Origin: Terriglobia bacterium
GTDB taxonomy: Bacteria > Acidobacteriota > Terriglobia > Terriglobales > Acidobacteriaceae
Reading direction: 5' to 3'
Assembly (NCBI GenBank): GCA_020073015.1
Contig: JAIQFZ010000078.1
Coordinates: forward strand, 1-48,307
DNA: 48,307 nt
Part shown: positions 8,059 to 15,748 of the stretch, in pieces
How positions within the stretch are numbered: position 1 is the stretch's first letter
How the letters are laid out: each line of letters starts with the position of its first letter
Position numbers and translations under genes: made by a program
Notes under the pieces: generated by a model
The model's database searches: none
Told to the model about the DNA's origin: nothing
What the model saw: the letters and a program-made list of their open reading frames with translations, nothing else

Positions 8059-8075
8059 GGAACATTAAATGTTCC
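8059..8075. promoter_or_regulatory. Palindromic operator candidate between nuoA and the divergent gene
   Basis: GGAACATT-A-AATGTTCC is a perfect 8-bp inverted repeat around one central base. It sits in the 150-bp divergent region, 84 bp upstream of nuoA and 50 bp upstream of the ATG at 8125. The symmetry suits a dimeric repressor or activator. The GAAC...GTTC ends recall some SOS boxes, but the spacing differs from the known LexA sites I can recall, so no regulator is assigned. Confidence 0.4.
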
Positions 8076-8080
8076 AGCAT

Positions 8081-8104
8081 TCCTCAGAAGCTGTCTTCTC
8101 AGGA
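8081..8104 (+). other. Leader hairpin just upstream of the ribosome-binding site at 8106
   Basis: Arms 8081-8090 and 8095-8104 are complementary at nine of ten positions around a CTGT loop. The hairpin ends one base before GGGAGAG, the likely Shine-Dalgarno sequence of the gene starting at 8125. It could influence translation or mRNA stability. No U-tract follows, so it is not an intrinsic terminator. Confidence 0.4.
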
Positions 8105-8124
8105 CGGGAGAGAGTTCGAACCGC

Positions 8125-8712
8125 ATGATTTTCGGTTTCAACACCGACATAAAACACGAAGACACGGTGTACCACGTGCAAAGCGAGGCGCGCGAGAGCG
8201 AGCAACTCCTGCAAACCCAGGTTTTCGTGCGCGGCCGTTGCATCGGCAAGCGGGCGGTCTCCTATGCCCCCACCGCTGCCGAAGGCCAGGTCAGCGATCA
8301 GGAGAAAGAAAGGATGCTGCGCGATCAGCATCGCCAGGTGCTCGATGCCATCCGTGACGGGAAAGTTGATTCCGTCTTCGACAAGCGCGATACGCCTGAG
8401 ACCCTCGCCGCAGTGAAAGAACTTGATCTCCAATGGCTCAATGCGAACTCCGTCCACGCCGCTGGTACGTTGCTGATGCATATGCGCGTCACCGAGGGCG
8501 GGGCCGCGGTCGAGGGCGCCCGCCTCACGTTTCGCTTCGTGCGCCCCGACGCGCCACCTTTCTACGCGCAAGTGTTGACCGATGCAGAGGGCAACGCGCA
8601 GATGAGCGTCCAGGTGGAGGAAGCCTCGTTGCGCGACTCTTCCGTGCTGGTGCAGGCCAATGTTTCCGGACGCACCGCCACGCGCAAGTTTGAGTTCCGC
8701 TCGGCCCAGTAG
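8125..8712 (+). CDS. Conserved protein of unknown function with a C-terminal Ig-like/carboxypeptidase-regulatory-like domain
   Basis: 195 residues, no signal peptide or membrane segment. The frame is open from a TTG at 8032, but ATG 8125 has a good purine-rich site (GGGAGAG) and gives the start MIFGFNTDIKHEDTVYHVQSEAR. The N-terminal third is a compact region ending in GKRAVSY; a charged helical middle follows (DQEKERMLRDQHRQVLDAI); the last ~80 residues (MRVTEGGAAVEGARLTFRFV...YAQVLTDAEGNAQM) look like a beta-sandwich of the kind seen in carboxypeptidase-regulatory or Big domains. I recognise no enzyme motif. It is divergent from nuoA behind a palindrome and hairpin. Confidence 0.8.
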   Translation: MIFGFNTDIKHEDTVYHVQSEARESEQLLQTQVFVRGRCIGKRAVSYAPTAAEGQVSDQEKERMLRDQHRQVLDAIRDGKVDSVFDKRDTPETLAAVKELDLQWLNANSVHAAGTLLMHMRVTEGGAAVEGARLTFRFVRPDAPPFYAQVLTDAEGNAQMSVQVEEASLRDSSVLVQANVSGRTATRKFEFRSAQ

Positions 8713-8757
8713 CATCCGGCTTGCTCCCCTGCTTCCACTGCTGCGAAAATTAATCCG

Positions 8758-8976
8758 ATGAACCTCATCATTAACGGGGAGAACCAGGTCTGGTCGGCCG
8801 ATACCCTGAGCGCTCTGGTCGACCAGCTCGGTATGAAGTCCGACCGCGTTGCCATAGAGCTGAACCGGGAGATTGTACCGCGCGATCAGTGGGCCCAGAC
8901 TCGTTTGGCGGATGGCGATCGGCTCGAGATCGTCCACTTTGTGGGCGGCGGGTCCGGATCGCCGTGTCTTTCATAA
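8758..8976 (+). CDS. thiS: ThiS-like sulfur carrier protein with a C-terminal tail
   Basis: 72 residues with the ubiquitin-like ThiS pattern: MNLIINGE at the start, [15 protein letters not shown] in the middle and [16 protein letters not shown] near the end. ThiS donates sulfur for thiamin thiazole synthesis through a C-terminal Gly-Gly thiocarboxylate. Here the Gly run is followed by SGSPCLS, so the glycine is not the terminal residue. Either the tail is trimmed, the protein works in another sulfur-transfer route, or an indel changed the end. No thiF, thiG or thiH lies nearby. It is preceded by the gene at 8125 and followed 13 nt later by an M48 protease. Confidence 0.8.
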   Translation: MNLIINGENQVWSADTLSALVDQLGMKSDRVAIELNREIVPRDQWAQTRLADGDRLEIVHFVGGGSGSPCLS

Positions 8977-8989
8977 GGAGACTGCTGCT

Positions 8990-9874
8990 ATGAAGAGAAC
9001 CATTCTGTTGGCAAGCGCAATCGTCGTCGTTCTTAGTTTCGGAAGTCCGTCCTTCGCCCAAGGTCCGCATCGCTTTCAGCCCGGCTTCAATCTTTTCTCC
9101 AAGCAGCAGGACGTTCAACTGGGGGAAGAGTCCGCGGCCCAGGTTCGCAAACAGATGACCGTCATCAACGATCCCGTGCTGACGGCATACGTAAGCCGAG
9201 TGGGCAAGAGACTCGTTGCAGCGCAGGAGGCAACCGAAAGCGGCTTTCCATTCAGTTTCGAAGTGGTCGCCGACCCGAGCATCAATGCCTTTGCGTTGCC
9301 CGGTGGACACATGTTCATCAACACTGGACTTCTCAAAGCCGTCGACAACGAAGCGCAACTGGCCGGTGTGATGGGCCATGAAATGTCGCATGTCATCCTG
9401 CGTCACGGCACCAACCAGGCCTCGAAGGCCAACCTGATCGAACTCCCAGCGGCGCTGGCCGCGCAGATGGCGGGCAAGGACTCCATGATGGGCCAACTGG
9501 CGCAACTGGGCATCGGCTTAGGCGCCAACAGCGTGCTCCTCAAATTTTCCCGCACTGCCGAGAGCCAGGCCGACCTGATGGGTTCGCACCTCATGTCCGA
9601 GGCCGGCTACAATCCCATGGAGATGGCGCACTTCTTCAACAAGCTCGGCAGCCCCGGTAAAGGAATGGTCGGCAACGTGGCGCAGTTCATGTCCGATCAC
9701 CCCAATCCCGACAATCGCGAGCGCGCCATCGAACAGGAAGCGCGGCTGCTGCCGCAGCAGACCTACGGCTACCAGACCGGTGACTTCAAGCGCATGAAAG
9801 GAGTGGTAGCCAAGATTCACGAACCGGCGCCCAAGCCACCCCAGCAGCAGGTTCAGCCGTCACAGCAGCAGTGA
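8990..9874 (+). CDS. Secreted M48-family zinc metalloprotease
   Basis: 294 residues with a signal peptide (MKRTILLASAIVVVLSFGSPSFA, cleavage near residue 23). The M48 zinc motif is GHEMSHV with His130, Glu131 and His134; the third ligand Glu is in SRTAESQADLMG. It resembles periplasmic LoiP/BepA-type proteases that act in outer-membrane quality control, and its substrates are not evident from sequence. The C-terminus is Pro/Gln-rich. The frame is open upstream, but ATG 8990 has an AAGGAG site nine bases away and restores the signal peptide. Confidence 0.9.
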   Translation: MKRTILLASAIVVVLSFGSPSFAQGPHRFQPGFNLFSKQQDVQLGEESAAQVRKQMTVINDPVLTAYVSRVGKRLVAAQEATESGFPFSFEVVADPSINAFALPGGHMFINTGLLKAVDNEAQLAGVMGHEMSHVILRHGTNQASKANLIELPAALAAQMAGKDSMMGQLAQLGIGLGANSVLLKFSRTAESQADLMGSHLMSEAGYNPMEMAHFFNKLGSPGKGMVGNVAQFMSDHPNPDNRERAIEQEARLLPQQTYGYQTGDFKRMKGVVAKIHEPAPKPPQQQVQPSQQQ

Positions 9875-9921
9875 GGTTGAGAAGGGCGGATCTTCAAGTG
9901 GTGGGGAACTGACGCACGCAC

Positions 9922-9958
9922 TCGCCGTCCCGGTTCGGCGATTCTCCCTTTCCTTTCT
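9922..9958 (+). terminator. Weak terminator candidate after the M48 protease gene
   Basis: TCGCCG (9922-9927) and CGGCGA (9936-9941) form a 6-bp stem with an 8-nt loop, followed by a pyrimidine-rich stretch with T triplets up to about 9958. It sits 47 bp past the protease stop and abuts the end of the convergent glycosidase gene. The stem is short and the T-run is interrupted, so efficiency is doubtful. Confidence 0.4.
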
Positions 9959-11087
9959 ACTGCACTCCCGTAAGCTGCCGGATCAAACTCACTTCCGCTT
10001 CCCGGTAGGGCGTTCCGTCCGGACGCAGCACCTCGTGAAACCACACGGGCGGCTGGTTAAGAATGTATGGGTGTTCCCATGACTCCCACGGCAGATACGT
10101 CTGCGTCTTGCCGGCGACGAACCCCCAATTGATGGCCCCCACTCGCTCTTGCTTCGCAATCGGCAACACCGTGTCAAACGTGCTGCCTACCGAGCGCGCC
10201 ATGTATTCAGTGCAGATCACCGGCCGATTGTACTTTTTCAGCCATGTTACTTCACGCTGGAAGTACTCCGGCCAGCTGTAATTGTGAAAGGTGATAATGT
10301 CAGACTCGCGCAGCTGAATCTGTTGCAGTACCTCGAGGTTTGCCCCGTCGGGCGAGGTGTCGGCAGCCCAGACTCCGCTGGTGAGAGGCTGCAGCGGATT
10401 AGCCTCACGCGCCCACTCGAACGCCTCAGTCAAGAGCTTCGTTACCCGCGCCGTCTTATCCTTCAGTTCCTCCTTCGGATAGCTCCCCGCGTTATCGGCA
10501 CCGGGCTCGTTCCACACATCCCACGCAAGAATACGTTCGTCCTTCGCGAAGGCTCCCACCACTCCCTGCACGTACGCTTTCAGCCGCGGGTATTGATTTG
10601 CATCCGCCAGGGCGCTCGCGCCCGGACTCTGCACCCAGCCTGAGTTGTGAACTCCCGGAATCGGTGGATGCTGCGGGCCCAGATGAGGTACCGGATCCCA
10701 GCATGAGTCGAACAGCACGAACAGCGTGCGGATGTGATGCCGCGACGCGATCGTCAAGAACCGGTCGATGCGTTTCTGAAAACCGGCAGCATCCTGTTTC
10801 CAGGGCAGGTCGTGGAGAAAGACACGCATGGTGTTCATGCCCATCGCTTCTGCCCAAGTTAATTCCTGATCGATCTCAACGGGATCGAAGGTCTCCTCCT
10901 GCCACATCTCCAGCTGATTGATCGCTGACTTGGGAATGTAATTGCTTCCCATCAACCATGGCTGTTGCGCGTACCAGGCGTTTGCCTTCTGTTCTGGCCA
11001 GCGCGCGGTTTGCGTCGATGCTAACGTCGTGCACGAGACGATCCCGATCAGCACTGCCGTCATGAAAGCGGATTGGCGTAGTTTCAC
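9957..11087 (-). CDS. Secreted (beta/alpha)8 glycoside hydrolase, GH5/clan A type
   Basis: 376 residues with an N-terminal signal peptide (hydrophobic core about residues 8-24). Clan-A retaining hydrolase features are visible: the acid/base Glu194 in WDVWNEPG and a likely nucleophile Glu294 in ICTEYMAR, with FHNYSW between them. This points to a cellulase, mannanase or xylanase-like enzyme acting outside the cytoplasm; the exact substrate cannot be read from sequence. The start is GTG 11087, preceded by GGAG at eight bases; ATG 11063 would cut off the charged n-region of the signal peptide. It is transcribed divergently from the export operon and converges on the M48 gene. Confidence 0.85.
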   Translation of the reverse strand: MKLRQSAFMTAVLIGIVSCTTLASTQTARWPEQKANAWYAQQPWLMGSNYIPKSAINQLEMWQEETFDPVEIDQELTWAEAMGMNTMRVFLHDLPWKQDAAGFQKRIDRFLTIASRHHIRTLFVLFDSCWDPVPHLGPQHPPIPGVHNSGWVQSPGASALADANQYPRLKAYVQGVVGAFAKDERILAWDVWNEPGADNAGSYPKEELKDKTARVTKLLTEAFEWAREANPLQPLTSGVWAADTSPDGANLEVLQQIQLRESDIITFHNYSWPEYFQREVTWLKKYNRPVICTEYMARSVGSTFDTVLPIAKQERVGAINWGFVAGKTQTYLPWESWEHPYILNQPPVWFHEVLRPDGTPYREAEVSLIRQLTGVQ

Positions 11088-11106
11088 GGTGTGAACTCCG
11101 GTTGCA

Positions 11107-11136
11107 TTTATATGCCAGAGACTCGGGGTCTAGCAA
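11107..11136 (-). promoter_or_regulatory. Likely sigma-70-type promoter of the glycoside hydrolase gene
   Basis: On the minus strand TTGCTA (11131-11136) and TATAAA (11107-11112) are separated by 18 bp. The -10 matches five of six consensus positions and the -35 four of six. The gene's GTG start lies about 20 bp downstream of the -10 box with a GGAG in between. Confidence 0.45.
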
Positions 11137-11205
11137 TCAACCCCTCGGCCAGTCCCACCCGAGATCGCGCGTTCAAGGGGACAAGTTGTCTTTTGCCTCG
11201 ACGTA

Positions 11206-11241
11206 CTGTCCATTCGTGGACAGCGAAGTCCGGTACGGGAC
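11206..11241. promoter_or_regulatory. Two GTCC-N6-GGAC palindromes 20 bp apart: likely activator sites of the export operon
   Basis: Site 1 is GTCC at 11208-11211 with GGAC at 11218-11221, extended to CTGTCC...GGACAG. Site 2 is GTCC at 11228-11231 with GGAC at 11238-11241. The centres are exactly 20 bp apart, about two helical turns, so two dimers would bind the same DNA face. This is the layout of an upstream activating site for an NtrC-type enhancer-binding protein, and one is encoded at the far end of the same locus (30722). I could not find a convincing GG-N10-GC sigma-54 promoter between here and the first gene, so binding by that regulator is inference. Confidence 0.6.
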
Positions 11242-11290
11242 AGGGTAAACAGCCTCGAACTGTTCAGTTGCAAGAACTATCCCCTTCCTC

Positions 11291-12526
11291 TTGCTCCAAA
11301 AACGCCGCCGCACGATCATTTTTGCCGCCGCCGCAGTCGTGGTCGTGGTTGTTCTCACCATTGGAGTCTCGCGGCTGAAACCTGCCGCTCCCCTGGTTGA
11401 GCGTGGAACCGTGTGGACCGACACAGTGAAGCGCGGACCGATGCTGCGCCAGGTGCGCGGGTTAGGTTCTTTGGTCCCGACGCAAGAAGCCGTGCGCCAG
11501 ATTCCCGCTGAAACCGAGGCCACCGTGGTCCGCATCCGCATGTTGCCCGGTTCACTGGTAAAGGCCGACACCGTCTTACTAGAGATGAGCAATCCGCAGG
11601 TTGAACAGGCTGCCATCGACGCCGGTCTTCAGCTCAAGTCTGCCGAGGCCGAGTACCGCAGCCAGCGCGTCAAGCTTGAAAGTGACCTGATGAACCAGAA
11701 AGCCGGCGCCGCCACGGTGGGCGCCGACCACGCCCAGGCACAACGCCAGGCCGATACCGACAAGGCGCTCTACGATCTGGGCGTCATCTCGGGACTCACC
11801 TACAAAGCCTCCAAGGGCAAGGCCGACGAACTGACCACCAGAAATGATCTGGAATCAGAAAGGCTCAAGGCCAATCAGAACGCCGTGGAGTCGCAAATGG
11901 CGCAAGCGCAGGCCAAAGTGGATCAGATGCGGACTCTGGCCCAACTCAAACAGAAGCAACTCGATGCGCTGCGCGTTCGGGCGGGAATCGATGGCGTTCT
12001 CGTCGATCTGCCGCTGCAGGTGGGTCAGCACGTTTTGCCGGGTGCGATGCTCGCCAAGATCGTGCAGCCGAACCATCTGATGGCGACGCTGAAAGTCGCG
12101 GAGACGCAGGCCCGCGACGTGCAGATTGGCGAGCCCGCCTCGATCGACACCCACAACGGGATCATCCCGGGCACCGTGATGCGCGTGGATCCGGCCGTGC
12201 AGAACGGAACGGTGACGGTTGACGTAAACCTTACTGGGGATCTTCCCAAGGGCGCGCGGCCCGACCTCAGCGTAGATGGAACGATCGACCTGGAGCGACT
12301 GGACAACGTGCTGTATGTAGGGAGGCCGGCACTTGGGCAAGAGAACAGCACCATCAGCCTTTTCAAACTGCGCACGGACGGGCAAGAGGCGGTGCGTGTG
12401 CCCGTCAAAGTGGGGCGCGCATCGGTCAATTCGATCCAGGTCATCGAGGGACTTCACGAAGGGGATGCGGTTATCCTCTCGGACATGTCGCGCTGGGACA
12501 ACACGGACCGCATCCGGCTCGATTAA
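11291..12526 (+). CDS. HlyD/MacA-type periplasmic adaptor (membrane fusion) protein
   Basis: 411 residues. A single N-terminal membrane anchor (about residues 8-28) follows a basic KRRR stretch. Next come a lipoyl-type half (ATVVRIRMLPGSLVKADTVLLEM), a long helical hairpin rich in Gln/Ala/Lys (about 110-225), the second lipoyl half (DALRVRAGIDGVLVDLPLQVGQHVLPG) and beta-barrel and membrane-proximal domains. It should link the inner-membrane permeases to the TolC-like channel encoded downstream. The start is a TTG, since no in-frame ATG or GTG lies between it and the upstream stop at 11246. It is first in the operon, 42 nt before the ATPase gene. Confidence 0.9.
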   Translation: MLQKRRRTIIFAAAAVVVVVVLTIGVSRLKPAAPLVERGTVWTDTVKRGPMLRQVRGLGSLVPTQEAVRQIPAETEATVVRIRMLPGSLVKADTVLLEMSNPQVEQAAIDAGLQLKSAEAEYRSQRVKLESDLMNQKAGAATVGADHAQAQRQADTDKALYDLGVISGLTYKASKGKADELTTRNDLESERLKANQNAVESQMAQAQAKVDQMRTLAQLKQKQLDALRVRAGIDGVLVDLPLQVGQHVLPGAMLAKIVQPNHLMATLKVAETQARDVQIGEPASIDTHNGIIPGTVMRVDPAVQNGTVTVDVNLTGDLPKGARPDLSVDGTIDLERLDNVLYVGRPALGQENSTISLFKLRTDGQEAVRVPVKVGRASVNSIQVIEGLHEGDAVILSDMSRWDNTDRIRLD

Positions 12527-12568
12527 CGGGCTCTACTACAACGACACACGAAAGCGAGGCAGAGAGCA

Positions 12569-13294
12569 ATGACCGAAGCAGGCCAGCCACTCATCCAGAT
12601 CCAGGACTTGACCAAGGTGTTCTACACCGACGAGATCGAGACGCACGCCCTCTCCGGCGTCCACCTTTCCATCAATAAAGGTGAATACCTGGCGATGTCG
12701 GGGCCATCGGGCTGCGGCAAGTCCACGCTATTGTCGATTATTGGCCTGCTCGATACGCCTACCAACGGACGCTATTTCCTGAATGGCAAGACGGTTGAAA
12801 ACCTCGACTTTGCGGAGCGGTCGCGCATCCGCAACCAGGAAATTGGCTTCATCTTCCAGAGCTTTAACCTGATTGGCGATTTGACGGTGTACGAGAACGT
12901 TGAGCTGCCACTGACGTATCGGCAAAAAATGCCGGCGGCCGACCGCAAAGCGCGCGTCATGGAAGCCTTGGAACGAGTCGGCATGGCCCACCGCATTCGG
13001 CACTACCCGTCGCAACTCTCCGGCGGTCAGCAACAGCGGGTGGCAGTGGCACGCGCGCTCGGCGGCAAGCCCTCGATTCTGCTGGCCGACGAGCCCACCG
13101 GCAACCTGGACTCGCGCAACGGCGAAGCCGTCATGGAACTGCTCCAGAATCTGCACCGCGAGGGAGCAACCATCTGCATGGTCACGCACGATCCCCGCTT
13201 TGCCCGGCACGCGCAGAGAGAAGTGCACCTCTTTGACGGCAAAGTGGTGGCGGAGGAGGAACTGAAGAAGTTGATGCAGGAGACGAATGCATGA
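12569..13294 (+). CDS. ABC transporter ATP-binding protein, MacB/LolD type
   Basis: 241 residues, a complete nucleotide-binding domain of the lipoprotein/macrolide-export family. Walker A GPSGCGKST lies at about residues 44-52, the Q-loop at FIFQSFNLIGDLTVYENVELPL-like positions 93-100, the signature LSGGQQQRVAVARAL near 145-159, Walker [13 protein letters not shown] near 166-177 and the H-loop in MVTHD. It energises FtsX-type permeases. Its stop overlaps the start of the first permease (ATGA), so the two are translationally coupled. A second paralogous ATPase closes the permease array at 28125. Confidence 0.93.
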   Translation: MTEAGQPLIQIQDLTKVFYTDEIETHALSGVHLSINKGEYLAMSGPSGCGKSTLLSIIGLLDTPTNGRYFLNGKTVENLDFAERSRIRNQEIGFIFQSFNLIGDLTVYENVELPLTYRQKMPAADRKARVMEALERVGMAHRIRHYPSQLSGGQQQRVAVARALGGKPSILLADEPTGNLDSRNGEAVMELLQNLHREGATICMVTHDPRFARHAQREVHLFDGKVVAEEELKKLMQETNA

Positions 13295-15738
13295 GTGGGT
13301 TGCTCCAGGATCTTCGTTACGCGCTCCGCCAATTGCGCAAAAACCCAGGCTTCACCGCTGTTGCAGTGATCGCATTGGCCCTGGGGATTGGCCTCTCCAC
13401 CACCATCTTCAGCGTTTTCTACAACGGCGTGCTCAATCCCTTTCCTTATCGAGACGCCAACCGCCTTACCGTGATCCTAGCCCTCGATAAGGATCACGGT
13501 TCCGAAAACCGCGCCATGTTTCACCTGGATGATGTGGCCGCGTTTCGGCAGGGCAATCACACCTTCGACGATATCGTTGCCTACTCCGGCTGGGACGTCA
13601 TCTATTCGCGCCAAAGTTCCTCCGAACCAGTGCACGGGTGCGTCCTCACGCCGAACGCCATGGGGTTCTGGGGCGTGCCCCCGCTCCTCGGTCGTGGTCT
13701 TACAGAACAAGATTCGGAACCCAACGCCAATCCTGTTGCCGTGCTCAGTTACGCCTATTGGCAAAGCATGTTTAACGGAGACAAAGCCGTCCTCGGTACC
13801 ACCATGATGCTCGATGGACACGCTCGCACCGTGGTCGGCGTAATGCCTAAGAGATTCGGCCTCTACGGTGCCGACCTCTATATTCCAATTGCCTGGAACC
13901 GCCCCGAACCCTCTCTTGCTGAAGCCTTCGACAGCCCCGATCCCACTTACTTTTTCGCCACCGGAATCATCAAGCGCAAGGTCAGCCTGCAAACTGCAGC
14001 CGCCGACATCCAAGTGATTGCGCAAGCCCTCGTCCCCCTCCATCGCCAGGATTACCCCGAACATTTTCAGATGACCGCGAAACCCATGAACGACGTTATC
14101 GTTGATGATTTCAAGCAGACCGTAACTCTGCTGATAGCCGCCGTCATCCTGTTGATGCTCATCTCGTCGAGTAACGTCGCCAGTCTTTTGCTCACGCACC
14201 ATACCGCCCGCGCTCGCGAAATAGCGTTGCGTGCCGCACTCGGTGCCACGCGCGGCCGTTTGATTCGTCAACTCTTTGTCGAAAGCCTAGTTCTCGGCCT
14301 TGCGGGCTGCATGGTTGGCTGCTTCCTGTCATACCTGGGGCTAAGAGTTGTGACGCTGACTCCGGGACTTCAAGTCCCCGGCGAAGCGGACATGTCCCTG
14401 AATTGGCCGGTGCTTTTCTTTGCCGTTGGTCTCGCACTTCTGACCACTCTGTTTTTTGGACTCGCTCCCGCTCTCTTCGCCGTCAGAAAAGACCTGCGCT
14501 CCAGTCTGCAAACCACCGGAGTAAACGTGAATACTTCCAGCGGTGGCGCACGCCTTCGCGCTGGCTTGGTGGTTGGCCAAGTCGCTTTTTCCATGCTCCT
14601 GTTGGTCTTTGCCGGTCTGATGATGCGAAGCTTCTTCGCCATTATTCATTTTGACCCCGGCATCAACACCCAGGGTCTTCTGGGGGCAGAGATACATTTT
14701 CCGCCCCATCAGTACGACTCCGTCGAAAACAAACGCGCTTTCTTCGACCAGGTCCTGCCACGGATCGCGGCCCTTCCCGGAGTAACCCAGGCGGCAGTAT
14801 CGTTCGGAGTGCCGTTGGAGGGTGGTCCGGAGACAGACGACGTCACCATTCCCGGAAGGCCTCATGACAAACATTGGATGACTCGTTTTGACGCCGTTAG
14901 TGAAGAGTACTTTCCAGCCCTCGGTTTGCGGTTACTCCAAGGCAGGCTGCTTTCGGCGGCAGACGTAGCTTCCGGGAGTCGCGTTGCGGTGGTGAACCGC
15001 ACGCTTGTAAAGTCTTACTTCGGCGATCAAAATCCCATCGGCCAGCAAATCAAATTTAATGTTCTCGATGAAATCCCGAAGGCCCCGCACGATGCCTATT
15101 TCCAGATTGTTGGCGTGGTCAATGATTACAACAATTTTGGATTGCAGCGGAGTATCATGCCGCAGGCCTTTTTCCCCTACACCTTTACCGGCGTTGCCGA
15201 TCGCTCTCTGGTGGTCCGCACCGTTGTGAACCCGTCGTTGCTCGTCAATAATATTCGGCAAATTTTCGCTAGCGTTGATCCGAATATCCTCCTTCTTCAT
15301 CCCGGCACGGTCGATGACTACCTGCAGAACTTCGAATACATGAAACCCAAGTTCCGCCTGGTTTCGTTTGGCGCCTGCGCGGCCATCGGGCTCGGTCTCG
15401 CTTTGATCGGACTCTTCGGTGTCATGGCTTATTCGGTCACGTTGCAGACGCACGAGTTTGGCGTGCGCATCGCTCTCGGCGCCCAAGCCGGCAACATTCT
15501 CGGGTTCGTGCTCCGCAAAGGGCTGTTGCTGGTTGGCAGCGGAATTCTGTTGGGACTTCTGGCCTCAGCTCTTTCTGTCCGCATCGTGAAGTCGCAGCTT
15601 TGGGGGGTATCCGCTTTCGACCTAGGCACGTTTGTATTGGCTCCACTCGCCTTGCTGGCAACCGGCTTGCTCGCCTGCTACGTTCCCGCCCGCCGAGCGA
15701 TGCGAGTCGATCCCATGGTGGCCCTGCGCCAGGAGTGA
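13291..15738 (+). CDS. ADOP-type MacB/FtsX permease, copy 1
   Basis: 815 residues with two repeated halves, each a MacB-type periplasmic core domain plus FtsX transmembrane helices. The start MSGLLQDLRYALRQLRKNPGF is the family signature. Membrane segments lie at about 21-43, 279-305, 330-350, 373-397 and 425-445, then three near the C-terminus from about 690. The protein ends PARRAMRVDPMVALRQE, also a family hallmark. This is the class named ADOP because in Acidobacteria it is multicopy and often lacks a cognate ATPase. Here the ATPase is directly upstream with overlapping start and stop codons. Substrate unknown. Confidence 0.92.
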   Translation: MSGLLQDLRYALRQLRKNPGFTAVAVIALALGIGLSTTIFSVFYNGVLNPFPYRDANRLTVILALDKDHGSENRAMFHLDDVAAFRQGNHTFDDIVAYSGWDVIYSRQSSSEPVHGCVLTPNAMGFWGVPPLLGRGLTEQDSEPNANPVAVLSYAYWQSMFNGDKAVLGTTMMLDGHARTVVGVMPKRFGLYGADLYIPIAWNRPEPSLAEAFDSPDPTYFFATGIIKRKVSLQTAAADIQVIAQALVPLHRQDYPEHFQMTAKPMNDVIVDDFKQTVTLLIAAVILLMLISSSNVASLLLTHHTARAREIALRAALGATRGRLIRQLFVESLVLGLAGCMVGCFLSYLGLRVVTLTPGLQVPGEADMSLNWPVLFFAVGLALLTTLFFGLAPALFAVRKDLRSSLQTTGVNVNTSSGGARLRAGLVVGQVAFSMLLLVFAGLMMRSFFAIIHFDPGINTQGLLGAEIHFPPHQYDSVENKRAFFDQVLPRIAALPGVTQAAVSFGVPLEGGPETDDVTIPGRPHDKHWMTRFDAVSEEYFPALGLRLLQGRLLSAADVASGSRVAVVNRTLVKSYFGDQNPIGQQIKFNVLDEIPKAPHDAYFQIVGVVNDYNNFGLQRSIMPQAFFPYTFTGVADRSLVVRTVVNPSLLVNNIRQIFASVDPNILLLHPGTVDDYLQNFEYMKPKFRLVSFGACAAIGLGLALIGLFGVMAYSVTLQTHEFGVRIALGAQAGNILGFVLRKGLLLVGSGILLGLLASALSVRIVKSQLWGVSAFDLGTFVLAPLALLATGLLACYVPARRAMRVDPMVALRQE

Positions 15739-15748
15739 GGAGACTGAA

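Noticed and set aside
11255-11275. Possible sigma-54 -24/-12 promoter (TTGCAA at 11268-11273)
   Set aside because: The -12-like TTGC is present, but the GG expected at 11258-11259 is AA, so the essential GG-N10-GC pattern fails.
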